Shown: positions 8,867 through 17,844, counted from the first letter of the stretch. The stretch is DNA of 37,752 bases from JAGXFP01 sp039714535 (GCA_039714535.1 JBDLJC010000035.1:1-37752); one strand, 5' to 3'. Notes: generated from the letters alone by a model not told the origin. Translations and numbers: made by a program.

Positions 8867-8895
8867 TTGACACCCAGCCAAGGCGTGATTAGAGT
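8867..8895 (+). promoter_or_regulatory. Candidate promoter for the YkgJ-family gene
   Basis: A consensus -35 box TTGACA (8867-8872) is followed after 17 nt by TAGAGT (8890-8895). The gene starts at 8982, giving a leader of about 80 nt. An alternative -10 (TATAAT at 8931-8936) has no clear -35. This is an eye-only call. Confidence 0.35.
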
Positions 8896-8981
8896 GTCGC
8901 CATCTTAAGAAGGTGGACGTTTTTGCCCCTTATAATTCGCCCCTAACGCACAAGACCTTTAACATATTAGGTATATAAATC

Positions 8982-9923
8982 ATGAGCGATGCTAAAAACA
9001 GCGACATCAAACCCAACAAATCACTTTTCGGCATAGATAACAACCCAAGCAACATTGTGCCGAGCAAGCTTTCACTGGACAGCAACATAAAATTCCGCTG
9101 CCACCCCGAGGTATCATGCTTCACCGCCTGTTGCGGCAACATCAACATCATCTTGACCCCTTTCGATATTCTACGGATCCGCAAAGAACTTAACCTGCCG
9201 GCGGATGAGTTTCTGCTTCGTTTTACCACCCCTGTCTTTCTGGAAAAGACCGATATGCCCGGAGTAAAATTGAACCTGGACGAGAATGGCCGCTGCCCCT
9301 TTGTTACAGAGAAGGGCTGCACCATCTATCAGCAACGCCCCACGACCTGCCGTTATTACCCGGTCGGCATGTCTTTCTTTCATGAAGCCGCCGATGAAGG
9401 TGCAACAGCTGAAGAATTCTACTTCCTGGTCAAGGAGGAGCACTGCAAGGGCCATAACGAAGAACAGGTCATGACTGTTCGGGAATGGCGGAAGGACCAA
9501 GGCATTGATGAGAGCGATGCAATGAACCGGGAATGGATGGAACTGGTAATGCGCCGCAAGTCTTTCGGCCAGCAGGCGACTTTAAGTGAATCGGCCCAGA
9601 AGATATTCTTCATGGCCAGCACCGACCTGGACAAGTTCCGCAATTTTGTTTTGAGTGATTCATTCAGAGACACCTACGAGCTCGACCAGGCGGCAATCGA
9701 TGAAATAGAAAAAGATGATATAGCCCTGATGAAATTCTCTTTCAAATATCTGGCCTCCTCCCTGTTCGGCACCCAGGACCTGAAGATCAAGGAAGAAAAG
9801 ATTAAGGCCAGATCAGCAGAGATGAATATGACCAGGGACGAGGCAGAGCAACGGGCCGAAAAAGTTTACGAGGAACTGGTTAAAGATAAGGAAGCCTTGC
9901 TGGCTGAAAAGAAGGGCAATTAA
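8982..9923 (+). CDS. YkgJ family cysteine cluster protein (putative zinc/iron-chelating, UPF0153-like)
   Basis: The 313-residue product has the cysteine pattern of the YkgJ/UPF0153 family: Cys40, Cys46, Cys50 and Cys51 near the start (within FRCHPEVSCFTACC), then Cys105, Cys113 and Cys123 in GRCPF, KGCTIY and RPTTCRYYP. The family is proposed to bind zinc or an iron-sulfur cluster, but its biochemical role is not established. The C-terminal third (about 255-313) is highly charged and helical, a probable coiled coil not present in short family members. No signal peptide is evident, so it is likely cytoplasmic. Its TAA overlaps the stop codon of the convergent kinase gene. The start ATG has only a weak Shine-Dalgarno. 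Confidence 0.85.
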   Translation: MSDAKNSDIKPNKSLFGIDNNPSNIVPSKLSLDSNIKFRCHPEVSCFTACCGNINIILTPFDILRIRKELNLPADEFLLRFTTPVFLEKTDMPGVKLNLDENGRCPFVTEKGCTIYQQRPTTCRYYPVGMSFFHEAADEGATAEEFYFLVKEEHCKGHNEEQVMTVREWRKDQGIDESDAMNREWMELVMRRKSFGQQATLSESAQKIFFMASTDLDKFRNFVLSDSFRDTYELDQAAIDEIEKDDIALMKFSFKYLASSLFGTQDLKIKEEKIKARSAEMNMTRDEAEQRAEKVYEELVKDKEALLAEKKGN

Positions 9924-11368
9924 CCGAGGGTTATCCTAAATGTCGTTCCCACCCCAAGGACACTCTCGACTTCGATCTGGCCCTGGTGACTTTCGATAAT
10001 GTTTTTGACTATAGCCAAACCAAGACCGGTACCCTTGGTTTTGTCCGTATAGAAAGGTTTGAAAATCTGGCCCTGGTTATCCTCACTGATACCAGGGCCG
10101 GAATCACTGATCTCGATAACGACACCAGCCGGGCTATCTTTGCGGCGGGCAACCTTCACCCCAAGAGAACCGCCTTCCGGCATGGACTGAATCCCGTTCA
10201 ACAGTATATTGAGTAGAGCCCGATAAAATAATTCGCGATCAACCGGCACCACGGGCACCCCCTCCTCAATCTCCAGTCGGCCGGAGATGCCACGCTTTTC
10301 CAACTCCCCTTCAACAAAACCGAAGGCTTCTCCGACAATATCGCCAACCTGTAGCGGCTGCAGCTTAATCTGGCGCGGTCGGGAAAAATCCAGAAATTCC
10401 CGAATAATCCCATCCAGTCTGGTCGTTTCATCAACGATAACGGTCGTCAGTTGCTCGTTAGCGGAAGAATCAGCGCCGATTCGTTTGCGAAGTATCTCGG
10501 CAGTGCTGTGGATAATCCCCAGTGGATTTTTGATCTCATGGGCAACAGAAGCAACCATTTCACCAAGCCCGGCCAGATGTTCGCTGCGACGCAGTTTGTC
10601 CTCCAGAATCTGACGTTCCCGGGCCCGGGCCTCTATTATCCGATCGGCCCGCGCCACAATAAGCCGCAAAATCACAAACAAGAAAAACATAAAGAGAAAG
10701 GCGATACCGCCGATCATCCCCTGCAGTTTGATAGTAACCAGGTAATCCTCGGACATATCCTGAATGATTTCAAGGACCCCAATAATATTTGCCGGGTTCT
10801 TCCCTGACCGCAGCGGGATAGGGGTATTTCCTGATGACCGCAGCGGGATAAAGGATATCAACCGGTATGAAGGTGTTTCTGAGCCAGGTAAAAGATTAAG
10901 AATAGAACCACTCACCTCTAGACGGGAAGAACTGCGCCCCCCCCTGGCGCGCAGAAACTCCTCACCACCCTCACCATGCTGACCAACCCGTTCGCTGACC
11001 GTACTGTAAACGACAACATCTTCCCGCTGGTCAAAAATGCTTACCGAATCAACCTTCATGCCGTGGGTTATATTTTGGACAATAATGTCGAGACGTTTTT
11101 GCTGGCCGGGATGACTGGGAACAATACTGCCATAACGACGGTAGGACGGCAGGATAAAACGTTCATATAATTGCTGATTGGCATTCCGGGCAAAAACCAG
11201 AGCGTACTCCTCACTACGCCTGAGCATGACTCCGTTGGCATGATTGGAGATAAGGATCGCGAAAATCGGGGTAAAGACCAAAAATACCAGCAGGGTGGCA
11301 AACGAAAAGAACCTAACCAGGGCGAAAGGCTTGATTGAAACTATCGATGGCGACTCTTCCTTCTTCAT
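9920..11368 (-). CDS. Membrane sensor histidine kinase (NtrB/ZraS-like), orphan
   Basis: The 482-residue product has TM1 at about 18-40, an extracytoplasmic sensor domain of about 170 residues, TM2 at about 217-240, and a linker helix. The HisKA dimerisation domain contains the phospho-acceptor His277 (VAHEIKNPLG), and the HATPase_c domain has an N box near NILLNGIQ, the G1 motif SDSGPGI and GTGLGLAIVKN near 446-456. Kinases of this type often partner sigma-54 response regulators, but no regulator gene is adjacent, so the partner is elsewhere. The sensor domain carries an in-frame 30-nt repeat (IPLRS at 174-178 and again at 184-188). The stop codon overlaps that of the convergent YkgJ-family gene. 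Confidence 0.9.
   Translation of the reverse strand: MKKEESPSIVSIKPFALVRFFSFATLLVFLVFTPIFAILISNHANGVMLRRSEEYALVFARNANQQLYERFILPSYRRYGSIVPSHPGQQKRLDIIVQNITHGMKVDSVSIFDQREDVVVYSTVSERVGQHGEGGEEFLRARGGRSSSRLEVSGSILNLLPGSETPSYRLISFIPLRSSGNTPIPLRSGKNPANIIGVLEIIQDMSEDYLVTIKLQGMIGGIAFLFMFFLFVILRLIVARADRIIEARARERQILEDKLRRSEHLAGLGEMVASVAHEIKNPLGIIHSTAEILRKRIGADSSANEQLTTVIVDETTRLDGIIREFLDFSRPRQIKLQPLQVGDIVGEAFGFVEGELEKRGISGRLEIEEGVPVVPVDRELFYRALLNILLNGIQSMPEGGSLGVKVARRKDSPAGVVIEISDSGPGISEDNQGQIFKPFYTDKTKGTGLGLAIVKNIIESHQGQIEVESVLGVGTTFRITLG
10805..10850. repeat. 16-bp direct repeat, 30-nt period, inside the kinase sensor domain
   Basis: TGACCGCAGCGGGATA occurs at 10805-10820 and again at 10835-10850. 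The 30-nt period keeps the reading frame, so the protein contains IPLRS twice ten residues apart. It looks like a small in-frame duplication. Confidence 0.8.
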
Positions 11369-11405
11369 TACTCAACTTTCCTAATTGGAGAATATTGCTG
11401 TTGAA

Positions 11406-11434
11406 GTCATAAGACAGGAGTCATAATTCAGGAG
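11406..11434. repeat. 14-bp tandem repeat upstream of the kinase gene
   Basis: GTCATAAGACAGGA and GTCATAATTCAGGA are adjacent (12 of 14 identical) and are followed by a further G. They lie about 40-60 nt upstream of the kinase start. A tandem operator is possible, but chance is not excluded. Confidence 0.5.
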
Positions 11435-11443
11435 AAAACTCCC

Positions 11444-11476
11444 AAAAAAAAACTATCCCAGCCTGGATTCAGACTC
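11444..11476 (-). terminator. Possible terminator downstream of the radical SAM gene
   Basis: On the minus strand a short imperfect hairpin (ATCC with GGAT, loop AGGCTG) is followed within two bases by nine Ts. It lies about 100 nt past the radical SAM stop and upstream of the kinase. The stem is weak and the long T-run is the main evidence. Confidence 0.35.
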
Positions 11477-11572
11477 CCATCTTCGTAATTTTAGAAAATA
11501 GTGGCTCACCTCTAAAGCGCAAACAATCTCGCAGTTAATCCGACGAAAAAGGTAAGCCAAAAGTTTCATCCA

Positions 11573-13306
11573 TTATTTTTCATAGAGGCAGACCCCACAC
11601 CGTCTGCATTTGGCAGTTTCACAGGGTCCTGTCGCACGTCCGGCCAGGGCCCGTTGGTATTCAGCCCAAAGATAATCCCGTTTGATGCCGTGGTCAATCA
11701 CCTCCCACGGAAACAATTCCTCACGATCTCTGGCTCTTGTCGCGTAATGCTCTGGCTGCAGCCCTCTTTTACGCAGAATCTGCGGCCAGTTTCCGCCTCT
11801 CTTGGCATAATCAATTATGGCCGGAGCCAAGCGCCGGTCGCCTTTGGCCAGAATAGCCTGCATGAAGGCGTTGTCCGGCTTTTCCCCCATAATCTTCAAG
11901 TTAGATACTTTACTTAAACCCCGGCGCAGATATTTGAATTTTTTCTTTAAAAGGGTGACCTCGTTGAAAGGATAATATTGAAAAGGGGTCCACGCCTTGG
12001 GCACAAAAGGATTGATACTGAGAGTGAGGGTGCTGAGCCGACCGCGGGCCCGACCGGGAACGTTCATTATCTCCCTGACCTCACCGACCAAAGCGACCAG
12101 TTCATCCAGATCATCTTCGGTCTCGGTGGGCAGCCCAATCATAAAATACAGTTTCAGATTGACGATCCCGGCCTTGACCAACTTCTCCGCGCCCAGGAGA
12201 ACATCACCCCGGCTGATCCCCTTATTAATCACCCGCCGCAATCGTTCCGAGCCACCGTCCGGGGCAATTGCCACCGTCTTCAGGCCACTTTTAGCCAAAA
12301 GATCCAACAAAGAATTCCCAATCACATCCGCCCGTAATGAAGAAAAAGAGAGCTGACAACCATCCATCAGTAAACGTTCAGCGACCTCTTGAAGCTCAGC
12401 GGAGCGGACCATTTCCATGCCCAAAAGACCAATCCGTTCAACACCGTCGGGACGTTCTGCAACAGCCGCCAGAATAGCGGAACCCGACCACAGACGCGGT
12501 GGGCGATAAACAAAACCGGCCGCGCAAAACCGACAGCCCTTACTGCAACCCCGGCCCAGTTCTACCATGTAGAGATCAGAAAACTCCGTCGCTGGAGAAA
12601 GCACGCTGGAATGGGCCGCTACTATTGGTGGCGCTTCGATTCCGAGCCGTCTGACCCGGGCTGGGATCCCTGGCTCAACTTCAATCTTGTTCAGGATCAG
12701 GTCAGACCCGTAATGGAAATGGTAGAATTGCGGAACATAACAGCCGGGTAACTCCGTGGCCATTCCTCGCAACAACTCGCGCCGCCGACCAAACTGCTCC
12801 TGGCCAAGCAATCTTTCGAGAATGACCGGCAACACCGGCTCCGCCTCGCCGATTACCAACATATCGACAAATGGCGCCACCGTTTCCGGATTTATAAAGC
12901 AACAAACCCCGCCACCGATAATCAATGGCATCCCGGACCTGATCTCCTCATCCAGGCGATCTTCTCCCAGGGGGGCAAGTCCGGCCATAAGCAGCATCCG
13001 CACCAGACTGGGGATGTCCTGCTCAAAGCTAACTGAACATAGAATCACGGGGAAATCGACCAGAGGCCGGGAAGACTCAACGGACAGGGGAACCCCATCT
13101 TTATCCGGCAAAAATATTCTTTCGCAAACCAGATCAGGATGTTGGTTAACCAGCTCATAAACCAGCTGCAGGCCCAGATTGGACATACCCACCCCGTAAG
13201 AATTGGGGAAGACAAGCCCCACCGGCAATCGCCCCTTCCAATTCTTCTTCCAAGCACCTCTTTCACTGGAAAAATTATTGTTGGCGATCGGCCGACGATG
13301 GCGCAT
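11573..13306 (-). CDS. B12-binding domain radical SAM protein (TIGR03960-like)
   Basis: The 577-residue product has an N-terminal cobalamin-binding-like Rossmann region (about 25-165) without an obvious DxHxxG motif. A radical SAM core follows with the cluster motif Cys254, Cys258 and Cys261 (GRGCSKGCRFCAAG). The C-terminus ends in four cysteines (CETAKCRRCGVC, about 562-573) that could bind a second cluster or zinc. The segment PWEVIDHGI and the final CxxC resemble the TIGR03960 family, whose substrate is not established. In many bacteria a partner DUF2344 protein lies next to it or is fused; none is seen here. It follows ftsZ by 73 nt on the same strand and could be read through from the dcw operon. 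Confidence 0.85.
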   Translation of the reverse strand: MRHRRPIANNNFSSERGAWKKNWKGRLPVGLVFPNSYGVGMSNLGLQLVYELVNQHPDLVCERIFLPDKDGVPLSVESSRPLVDFPVILCSVSFEQDIPSLVRMLLMAGLAPLGEDRLDEEIRSGMPLIIGGGVCCFINPETVAPFVDMLVIGEAEPVLPVILERLLGQEQFGRRRELLRGMATELPGCYVPQFYHFHYGSDLILNKIEVEPGIPARVRRLGIEAPPIVAAHSSVLSPATEFSDLYMVELGRGCSKGCRFCAAGFVYRPPRLWSGSAILAAVAERPDGVERIGLLGMEMVRSAELQEVAERLLMDGCQLSFSSLRADVIGNSLLDLLAKSGLKTVAIAPDGGSERLRRVINKGISRGDVLLGAEKLVKAGIVNLKLYFMIGLPTETEDDLDELVALVGEVREIMNVPGRARGRLSTLTLSINPFVPKAWTPFQYYPFNEVTLLKKKFKYLRRGLSKVSNLKIMGEKPDNAFMQAILAKGDRRLAPAIIDYAKRGGNWPQILRKRGLQPEHYATRARDREELFPWEVIDHGIKRDYLWAEYQRALAGRATGPCETAKCRRCGVCLYEK

Positions 13307-13379
13307 TACAGTATGGTCTTAAAGGGATTAAAAAGAATGGGTAAGAAAAAATATTTGGCGTCAAAAAGACAGGGGAAAA

Positions 13380-14546
13380 TCAATTCTCATTCCTGCGGAT
13401 AAAGGTAGGGGTATCAAGTTTATCCTCATCAAGGCCAACATCAAGAAAAGGGTTTTTTCGTTGTCGATTGGTGCTGTTCAAGCCCGCCTCTGGAGCAGGA
13501 GTGTTCCCTTTATGACCAAAAGGCAGACTCTGGACCACCGTTTCTTTCTTGCGGATTAATGGCGTGACCTTGTCGGGGAGATCCGCTTCGGTATTTATCC
13601 CGGTCGCAATAATCGTCACCCGTAACGATTCACCGAGGCTCTCGTCAAAGGTAACACCAAGAATAATATTGGCATCTTCATGGGCCTCTTCATTGATGAT
13701 GCTGGTAACCTCGGTAACCTCGGCCATGCTCAGTAAATCTTCACGAGAAGAGATATTGACCAACACTCCCTTGGCACCGTCAATGCTGATGTCCTGCAGC
13801 AGCGGACTGGCAATGGCCACGTTAATCGCCTCGGACCCACGATTATCGCCAACGCCCAGACCGGCCCCCATAAGGGCCGGACCCATCTCATTCATTATCG
13901 CCTTAACATCGGCAAAATCAGGGTTGATGTAGCCGGGCAGATTGATGGTATCGGTAATGCCTTTGACGGCCTGAACCAGGACATCATCGGCCATCTTCAT
14001 GCCATCGATAAATCGACCGCCTTTACCGGCAAGGGCAAGGAGACGATCATTGGGAATGGTGATGATGGTATCGACATGTTTCTTCAACATCTCCCAGCCC
14101 TTATCGGCATTTTTCATGCGGGACCGCCCCTCAAAAGAGAAGGGCTTGGTCACTACCGCCACCGTTAAAGCGCCAAGTTCCTTGCTGATCCTGGCCACCA
14201 CCGGGGCAGCCCCGGTACCGGTACCGCCACCAAGACCGGCAGTCACAAAGACCATGTCGCATTTACCAATCAACTTGCGAATTTCTTCGACGCTTTCCTC
14301 CGCCGCTTCACGGCCACGCTCTGGATTTGCTCCAGCCCCAAGTCCTTTGGCCAGCTCCGGCCCCAGCTGCAAGCGGACATCAGCCTTGGAATTCTCCAGG
14401 GCCTGAACATCCGTATTCGCAGCAATAAACTCAACACCAAGGATTCTGTTGGCCTCCATGGTATTAATGGCATTTCCACCACCACCGCCAACGCCTATGA
14501 CTTTAATCACAGCCCGGGAATCCATATCGGCAAATTCAAATGACAT
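13380..14546 (-). CDS. ftsZ: Cell division protein FtsZ
   Basis: FtsZ is the tubulin-like GTPase that forms the Z ring at mid-cell. The 388-residue product has the nucleotide-binding VGGGGGNA near 19-26, the tubulin signature GGGTGTG at 107-113, and the T7-loop region NPDFADVKAIM. A variable linker leads to the C-terminal peptide DTPTFIRR, the site that usually binds FtsA. The ATG follows AGAGGA at about 6 nt. Unlike the other dcw genes here it is separated from its upstream neighbour (ftsA) by 190 nt containing a TATAAA-like -10 element, so it may have its own promoter. Confidence 0.98.
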   Translation of the reverse strand: MSFEFADMDSRAVIKVIGVGGGGGNAINTMEANRILGVEFIAANTDVQALENSKADVRLQLGPELAKGLGAGANPERGREAAEESVEEIRKLIGKCDMVFVTAGLGGGTGTGAAPVVARISKELGALTVAVVTKPFSFEGRSRMKNADKGWEMLKKHVDTIITIPNDRLLALAGKGGRFIDGMKMADDVLVQAVKGITDTINLPGYINPDFADVKAIMNEMGPALMGAGLGVGDNRGSEAINVAIASPLLQDISIDGAKGVLVNISSREDLLSMAEVTEVTSIINEEAHEDANIILGVTFDESLGESLRVTIIATGINTEADLPDKVTPLIRKKETVVQSLPFGHKGNTPAPEAGLNSTNRQRKNPFLDVGLDEDKLDTPTFIRRNEN

Positions 14547-14736
14547 CCAATCCTCTTGTAATGCAGAAAGTAAGGTTATTTCCTTTGTTCATTTATACCG
14601 TAAACCAAACTCTTCTTCTACAGATTTTTTGCAAATATTTCGAGCTGTTCGCCAATTCTGCGCAGGCCGGAGAGCAACTACTGCCAATAGCCGCAGGCAA
14701 AAACAACCATTTTAAATTCAGCCCTTCCGCATGTAA

Positions 14737-15987
14737 TCAGAAAGCACTACCGAACCAGTCCCGCATCCGCCCAGCCAAACTGCCGAAGAAGCCGTTGCCA
14801 TCTTCGCTAAAACGGCGGGTGGATTCATTTTTCATGCCGAAAAATATCAACCCCAGACCAGTGGAAAACTGCGGAGTTTTTACCATGTCGGTCATTCCTC
14901 CTACTACTTGCGGATAACCGATTCGGACCGGCACATCAAAAATCTGCTCGGCAAGATCAACCATATTGGCCAACAGGGAGGTGCCGCCGGTCAGGACCAG
15001 TCCGGCATTGATTGCACCACCATAGGTCGAATCATCGAGTTGCTGCTTGATCAACGAAAGCATCTCCTCCATCCGGGGCTCAATAATCTCGCCCATCACC
15101 CGCCGGGATAGACGTCGGGCCGGACGTCCACCAACACTGGGGACATCTATCGCCTGGTCCCGGTCGATCATTGAAGCCAGAGCGGAGCCATACTTTTCCT
15201 TCAGCAATTCCGCTTCCTTTTGGGGAGTGCGCAGTCCGATTGACAGGTCGCTGGTAAGGTTATGGCCGCCCAGCCCCAGCACGAAGGAATGCTTGATATT
15301 ACCCTCTGAGAAAATCGCTAGGTCTGAAGTGCCGCCGCCGATATCAAGCAACCCAATACCGAGTTCCATCTCTTCCTTGGTCAGAACCGCTTCAGCTGAG
15401 GCTATTGATTCAAGAACCACATCACAAACCTCAAGCCCGGCCCGGTTACAACACTTGATGATATTCTGGACCGCTGCAACCTGGCCGGTGACGATATGGA
15501 CATTAGCCTCCAACCTGACCCCGGTCATCCCGAGGGGATACTGAATACCATCCTGATCATCCACCATGAACTCCTGGGGAATAACATGGAGAATCTCCTG
15601 GTCCGTGGGAATATGCACGGCACTGGCAGCATCGATAACCTGATCGATGTCACCCTGATTTATATCCTGATGCCGAATCGGGACCAGACCACGACTATTG
15701 AAACCCTTTATATGACTGCCGGCAATACCGGCAAAGACGGAGGTTATTTCACAACCGGCCATCTTTTCCGCATCCTTGACCGCCTCCTTGATGGATTCAA
15801 CCGTACTCTCGATGTTAACCACCACTCCACGGCGCATACCATCCGATGGGTGGATGCCAACTCCGATCACATCCACTTGCCCGTCCTTTACTTCGCCAAC
15901 CACCGCACAAATCTTGGTGGTGCCGATATCAAGACCGACGATCAATTCTCCTCGTTCATCCTGTACCATTTCTAACTCCGAAGCCAC
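14737..15987 (-). CDS. ftsA: Cell division protein FtsA
   Basis: FtsA is the actin-like ATPase that tethers FtsZ to the membrane and recruits later divisome proteins. The 416-residue product shows the phosphate-1 motif GLDIGTTKICAVVGE (about 18-32), a 1C domain after about 85, and the actin-family segments LLDIGGGTSDLAIF and VLTGGTSLL. The C-terminus (FFGSLAGRMRDWFGSAF) is an amphipathic helix typical of the membrane-targeting sequence. It is downstream of ftsQ and upstream of ftsZ as usual. No motif is missing by eye. Confidence 0.97.
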   Translation of the reverse strand: MASELEMVQDERGELIVGLDIGTTKICAVVGEVKDGQVDVIGVGIHPSDGMRRGVVVNIESTVESIKEAVKDAEKMAGCEITSVFAGIAGSHIKGFNSRGLVPIRHQDINQGDIDQVIDAASAVHIPTDQEILHVIPQEFMVDDQDGIQYPLGMTGVRLEANVHIVTGQVAAVQNIIKCCNRAGLEVCDVVLESIASAEAVLTKEEMELGIGLLDIGGGTSDLAIFSEGNIKHSFVLGLGGHNLTSDLSIGLRTPQKEAELLKEKYGSALASMIDRDQAIDVPSVGGRPARRLSRRVMGEIIEPRMEEMLSLIKQQLDDSTYGGAINAGLVLTGGTSLLANMVDLAEQIFDVPVRIGYPQVVGGMTDMVKTPQFSTGLGLIFFGMKNESTRRFSEDGNGFFGSLAGRMRDWFGSAF

Positions 15988-16033
15988 GATCAGGCCAAAT
16001 TCAAAAGCGCGGCTGCAAGTTTTTTTATCTGAT

Positions 16034-16852
16034 TCAACCGGCCCCCATGCCGACTAAAACCTTATCCGTTCCATAATTAACATAAACGTAAGAAACCCGA
16101 GCAAATTCTTTGCGCTTGTAAAGCAAAGAAAGCACTTGAACCAAACGCTTGTAATTTCCCCAGATATCACCCTTACTCAAACGAATAGGAAAAGGGCGAT
16201 CCACCAAAAACAGGACCAGATCATTATCGCTGATCCTGATCTCAGAGATATTCTGGACCGGAAGATTGGGGTTGGGCCGACCGGCATATTTAATTAAAAG
16301 CAGAGCTTCCCCCAGGCCGGACGCCTCTGTTTGCTGGAGATAGCCTTCTCCAGCCAGCCCGGTAATCACCGGGTAATCAAGGTCTACCATCTGCGCCACG
16401 GGCGCGAAAACCTTGGCGGCCCGATCCACATAGTGCAAGCCATCATCCAGATTAACAATGGCCACCGGCTTTCTCTCCTTAACCGAAATGACCAACCGGT
16501 CGGGCCATTTTTTGGTGATCACGGCCCGTTCGATCCAACTGTGATCCTCCAACAGGCCTTGCACTTGCCCACTGCTTATCTTGACCAGATTAGAATGAAC
16601 ATCAACCCCGCTCAAGTCAAGAAGCTCTTCCTTACTTAGCCTTGGGCCACCCGTGATTTCTATATCAACAATCTGAAAAAAGCTTGACTGGCCCAACGCT
16701 CCATAAAGGAAGAACCCCAAGCCACCAATCACGACCGCCATTGCGACCAGGAAAAACAGTTGCGCCAAAATCCTGCGACCAGGGCCTCCCGCCTCTCTCC
16801 TCCGGGAACTTCTACTGCGGGCCGGCTGGTATCTTTGCCGATTATCTCTCAC
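16034..16852 (-). CDS. ftsQ: Cell division protein FtsQ (POTRA domain)
   Basis: FtsQ is a bitopic scaffold that links early and late divisome proteins. After an arginine-rich cytoplasmic tail there is one membrane helix (about 28-51), then a POTRA domain from about 59 (FQIVDIEITGG, with LVKI and WIERAVITKKWPDRLVISV) and a beta domain. An open frame extends upstream to 16882, but it has only TTG or GTG codons. I chose the GTG at 16852, about 10 nt after AGGGAG, giving 272 residues and an 11-nt overlap with the end of murB. A TTG one codon earlier (16855) is also possible. Confidence 0.9.
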   Translation of the reverse strand: MRDNRQRYQPARSRSSRRREAGGPGRRILAQLFFLVAMAVVIGGLGFFLYGALGQSSFFQIVDIEITGGPRLSKEELLDLSGVDVHSNLVKISSGQVQGLLEDHSWIERAVITKKWPDRLVISVKERKPVAIVNLDDGLHYVDRAAKVFAPVAQMVDLDYPVITGLAGEGYLQQTEASGLGEALLLIKYAGRPNPNLPVQNISEIRISDNDLVLFLVDRPFPIRLSKGDIWGNYKRLVQVLSLLYKRKEFARVSYVYVNYGTDKVLVGMGAG

Positions 16853-17804
16853 CAACGACCCGCTCCCTCCCGCCAACACCAATAAAGGTCACCTCTGGTT
16901 CCAACCAAACATGATGAGCCGCCCAAACCCTCGCTCGAACCAACTCCATCAACCTGATTATATCCTCAGTCGTGGCATCCCCGGTATTAACGATAAAATT
17001 GGCGTGAACCGCAGAAACTTCAGCCCCGCCGATCCTGGTGCCCTTAAGCCCCGCATCTTCAATAAGTTTACCCGCCGCCGCATCTTCAGGATTCTTGAAA
17101 AATGAGCCGGCGACCCCATGGGCGACCGGCTGTTTGCGCCGCCGGGCCGCAACATACTCCCGACAGACAGCCGCGATCTTCGCACTATCTTCGCTGGTGA
17201 AGGCAAAAGTAGCCGAAAGGACTACTGCGTCGGCCGGCCTCTGCCAACAACGATAAACAAAATCAAGCTCGGCCCGGTCGCCGCTGGTCACGGTACCGGC
17301 TGTAAGCCAAGTTAGAGAGGACAAAACATCCTTGATCTCCCGCCCCCAAGCCCCGGCATTCATAACTACCGCCCCGCCGACCGTGCCGGGAATCCCGACC
17401 GCGAATTCCAGCCCGGCCAGCCCCTTGTCCTGACTCCAGTTCATTAGCCTGGCCAACCGACAACCGGCCTCAACTTCTACCAGAGTACGGCCCCTACTAT
17501 CTTTACCGCTTATGCGAATGTCAGCAAAATCCCGGCCCAGAACTATTACCAGACCGGAGAACCCCTCATCTGCTACCAGTAGATTACTGCCGCCACCCAC
17601 CACGCACCACGGAATCTTTTCCCGGCGACAGCCATTGACCAGCAAAACGACTTCAGCCGTATCAACCGGCAGCACCAGAGCCTGGGCCGGACCACCCACC
17701 TTAAGAGTGGTGAATTCCGCCATGGGCACCTGGTAACGAACCGCGCCGAACCAGAATTTCCGTAACCTACCCTCCAGGTTTTCTGCTGCGATTATCCCGG
17801 TCAT
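16842..17804 (-). CDS. murB: UDP-N-acetylenolpyruvoylglucosamine reductase MurB
   Basis: MurB reduces UDP-GlcNAc-enolpyruvate to UDP-MurNAc with NADPH and FAD in the cytoplasm. The 320-residue product has the FAD-binding region TTLKVGGPA, VGGGSNLLVADEGFSG and GLEFAVGIPGTVGGAVVMNAGA. The catalytic-serine segment is GVAGSFFKNPE, and the end carries VHANFIVN and the conserved LEPEVTFIG. The length fits the family. The order murC-murB-ftsQ is standard, except that ddl, often found between murB and ftsQ, is absent here. Confidence 0.97.
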   Translation of the reverse strand: MTGIIAAENLEGRLRKFWFGAVRYQVPMAEFTTLKVGGPAQALVLPVDTAEVVLLVNGCRREKIPWCVVGGGSNLLVADEGFSGLVIVLGRDFADIRISGKDSRGRTLVEVEAGCRLARLMNWSQDKGLAGLEFAVGIPGTVGGAVVMNAGAWGREIKDVLSSLTWLTAGTVTSGDRAELDFVYRCWQRPADAVVLSATFAFTSEDSAKIAAVCREYVAARRRKQPVAHGVAGSFFKNPEDAAAGKLIEDAGLKGTRIGGAEVSAVHANFIVNTGDATTEDIIRLMELVRARVWAAHHVWLEPEVTFIGVGGRERVVGER

Positions 17805-17844
17805 TTTAGTTCAATTCATCTCCGGACCGTAACTTACGGCCGTT

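Larger units (their letters stand above)
8441..8981. other. Divergent intergenic region between aprB and the YkgJ-family gene
   Basis: This 541-bp region, rich in A and T near aprB, carries the promoters of both flanking genes. I see a possible aprB promoter at 8488-8517 (minus), a possible plus-strand promoter at 8867-8895, and a second -10-like TATAAT at 8931-8936. A near-perfect palindrome CGGCAAAG-C-CTTTGCCG is at 8810-8826. A weak plus-strand terminator-like structure (stem around 8895-8917, then TTTTT) is also present. A start-less open frame of 48 codons on the minus strand (8904-8758) may be a gene remnant. No riboswitch or known RNA was recognised. Confidence 0.5.

Noticed and set aside
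8895..8925. A plus-strand intrinsic terminator of an unannotated small RNA
   Set aside because: The stem needs a bulge and a G-T pair and no clear upstream RNA gene was recognised. It is mentioned only as a possibility.
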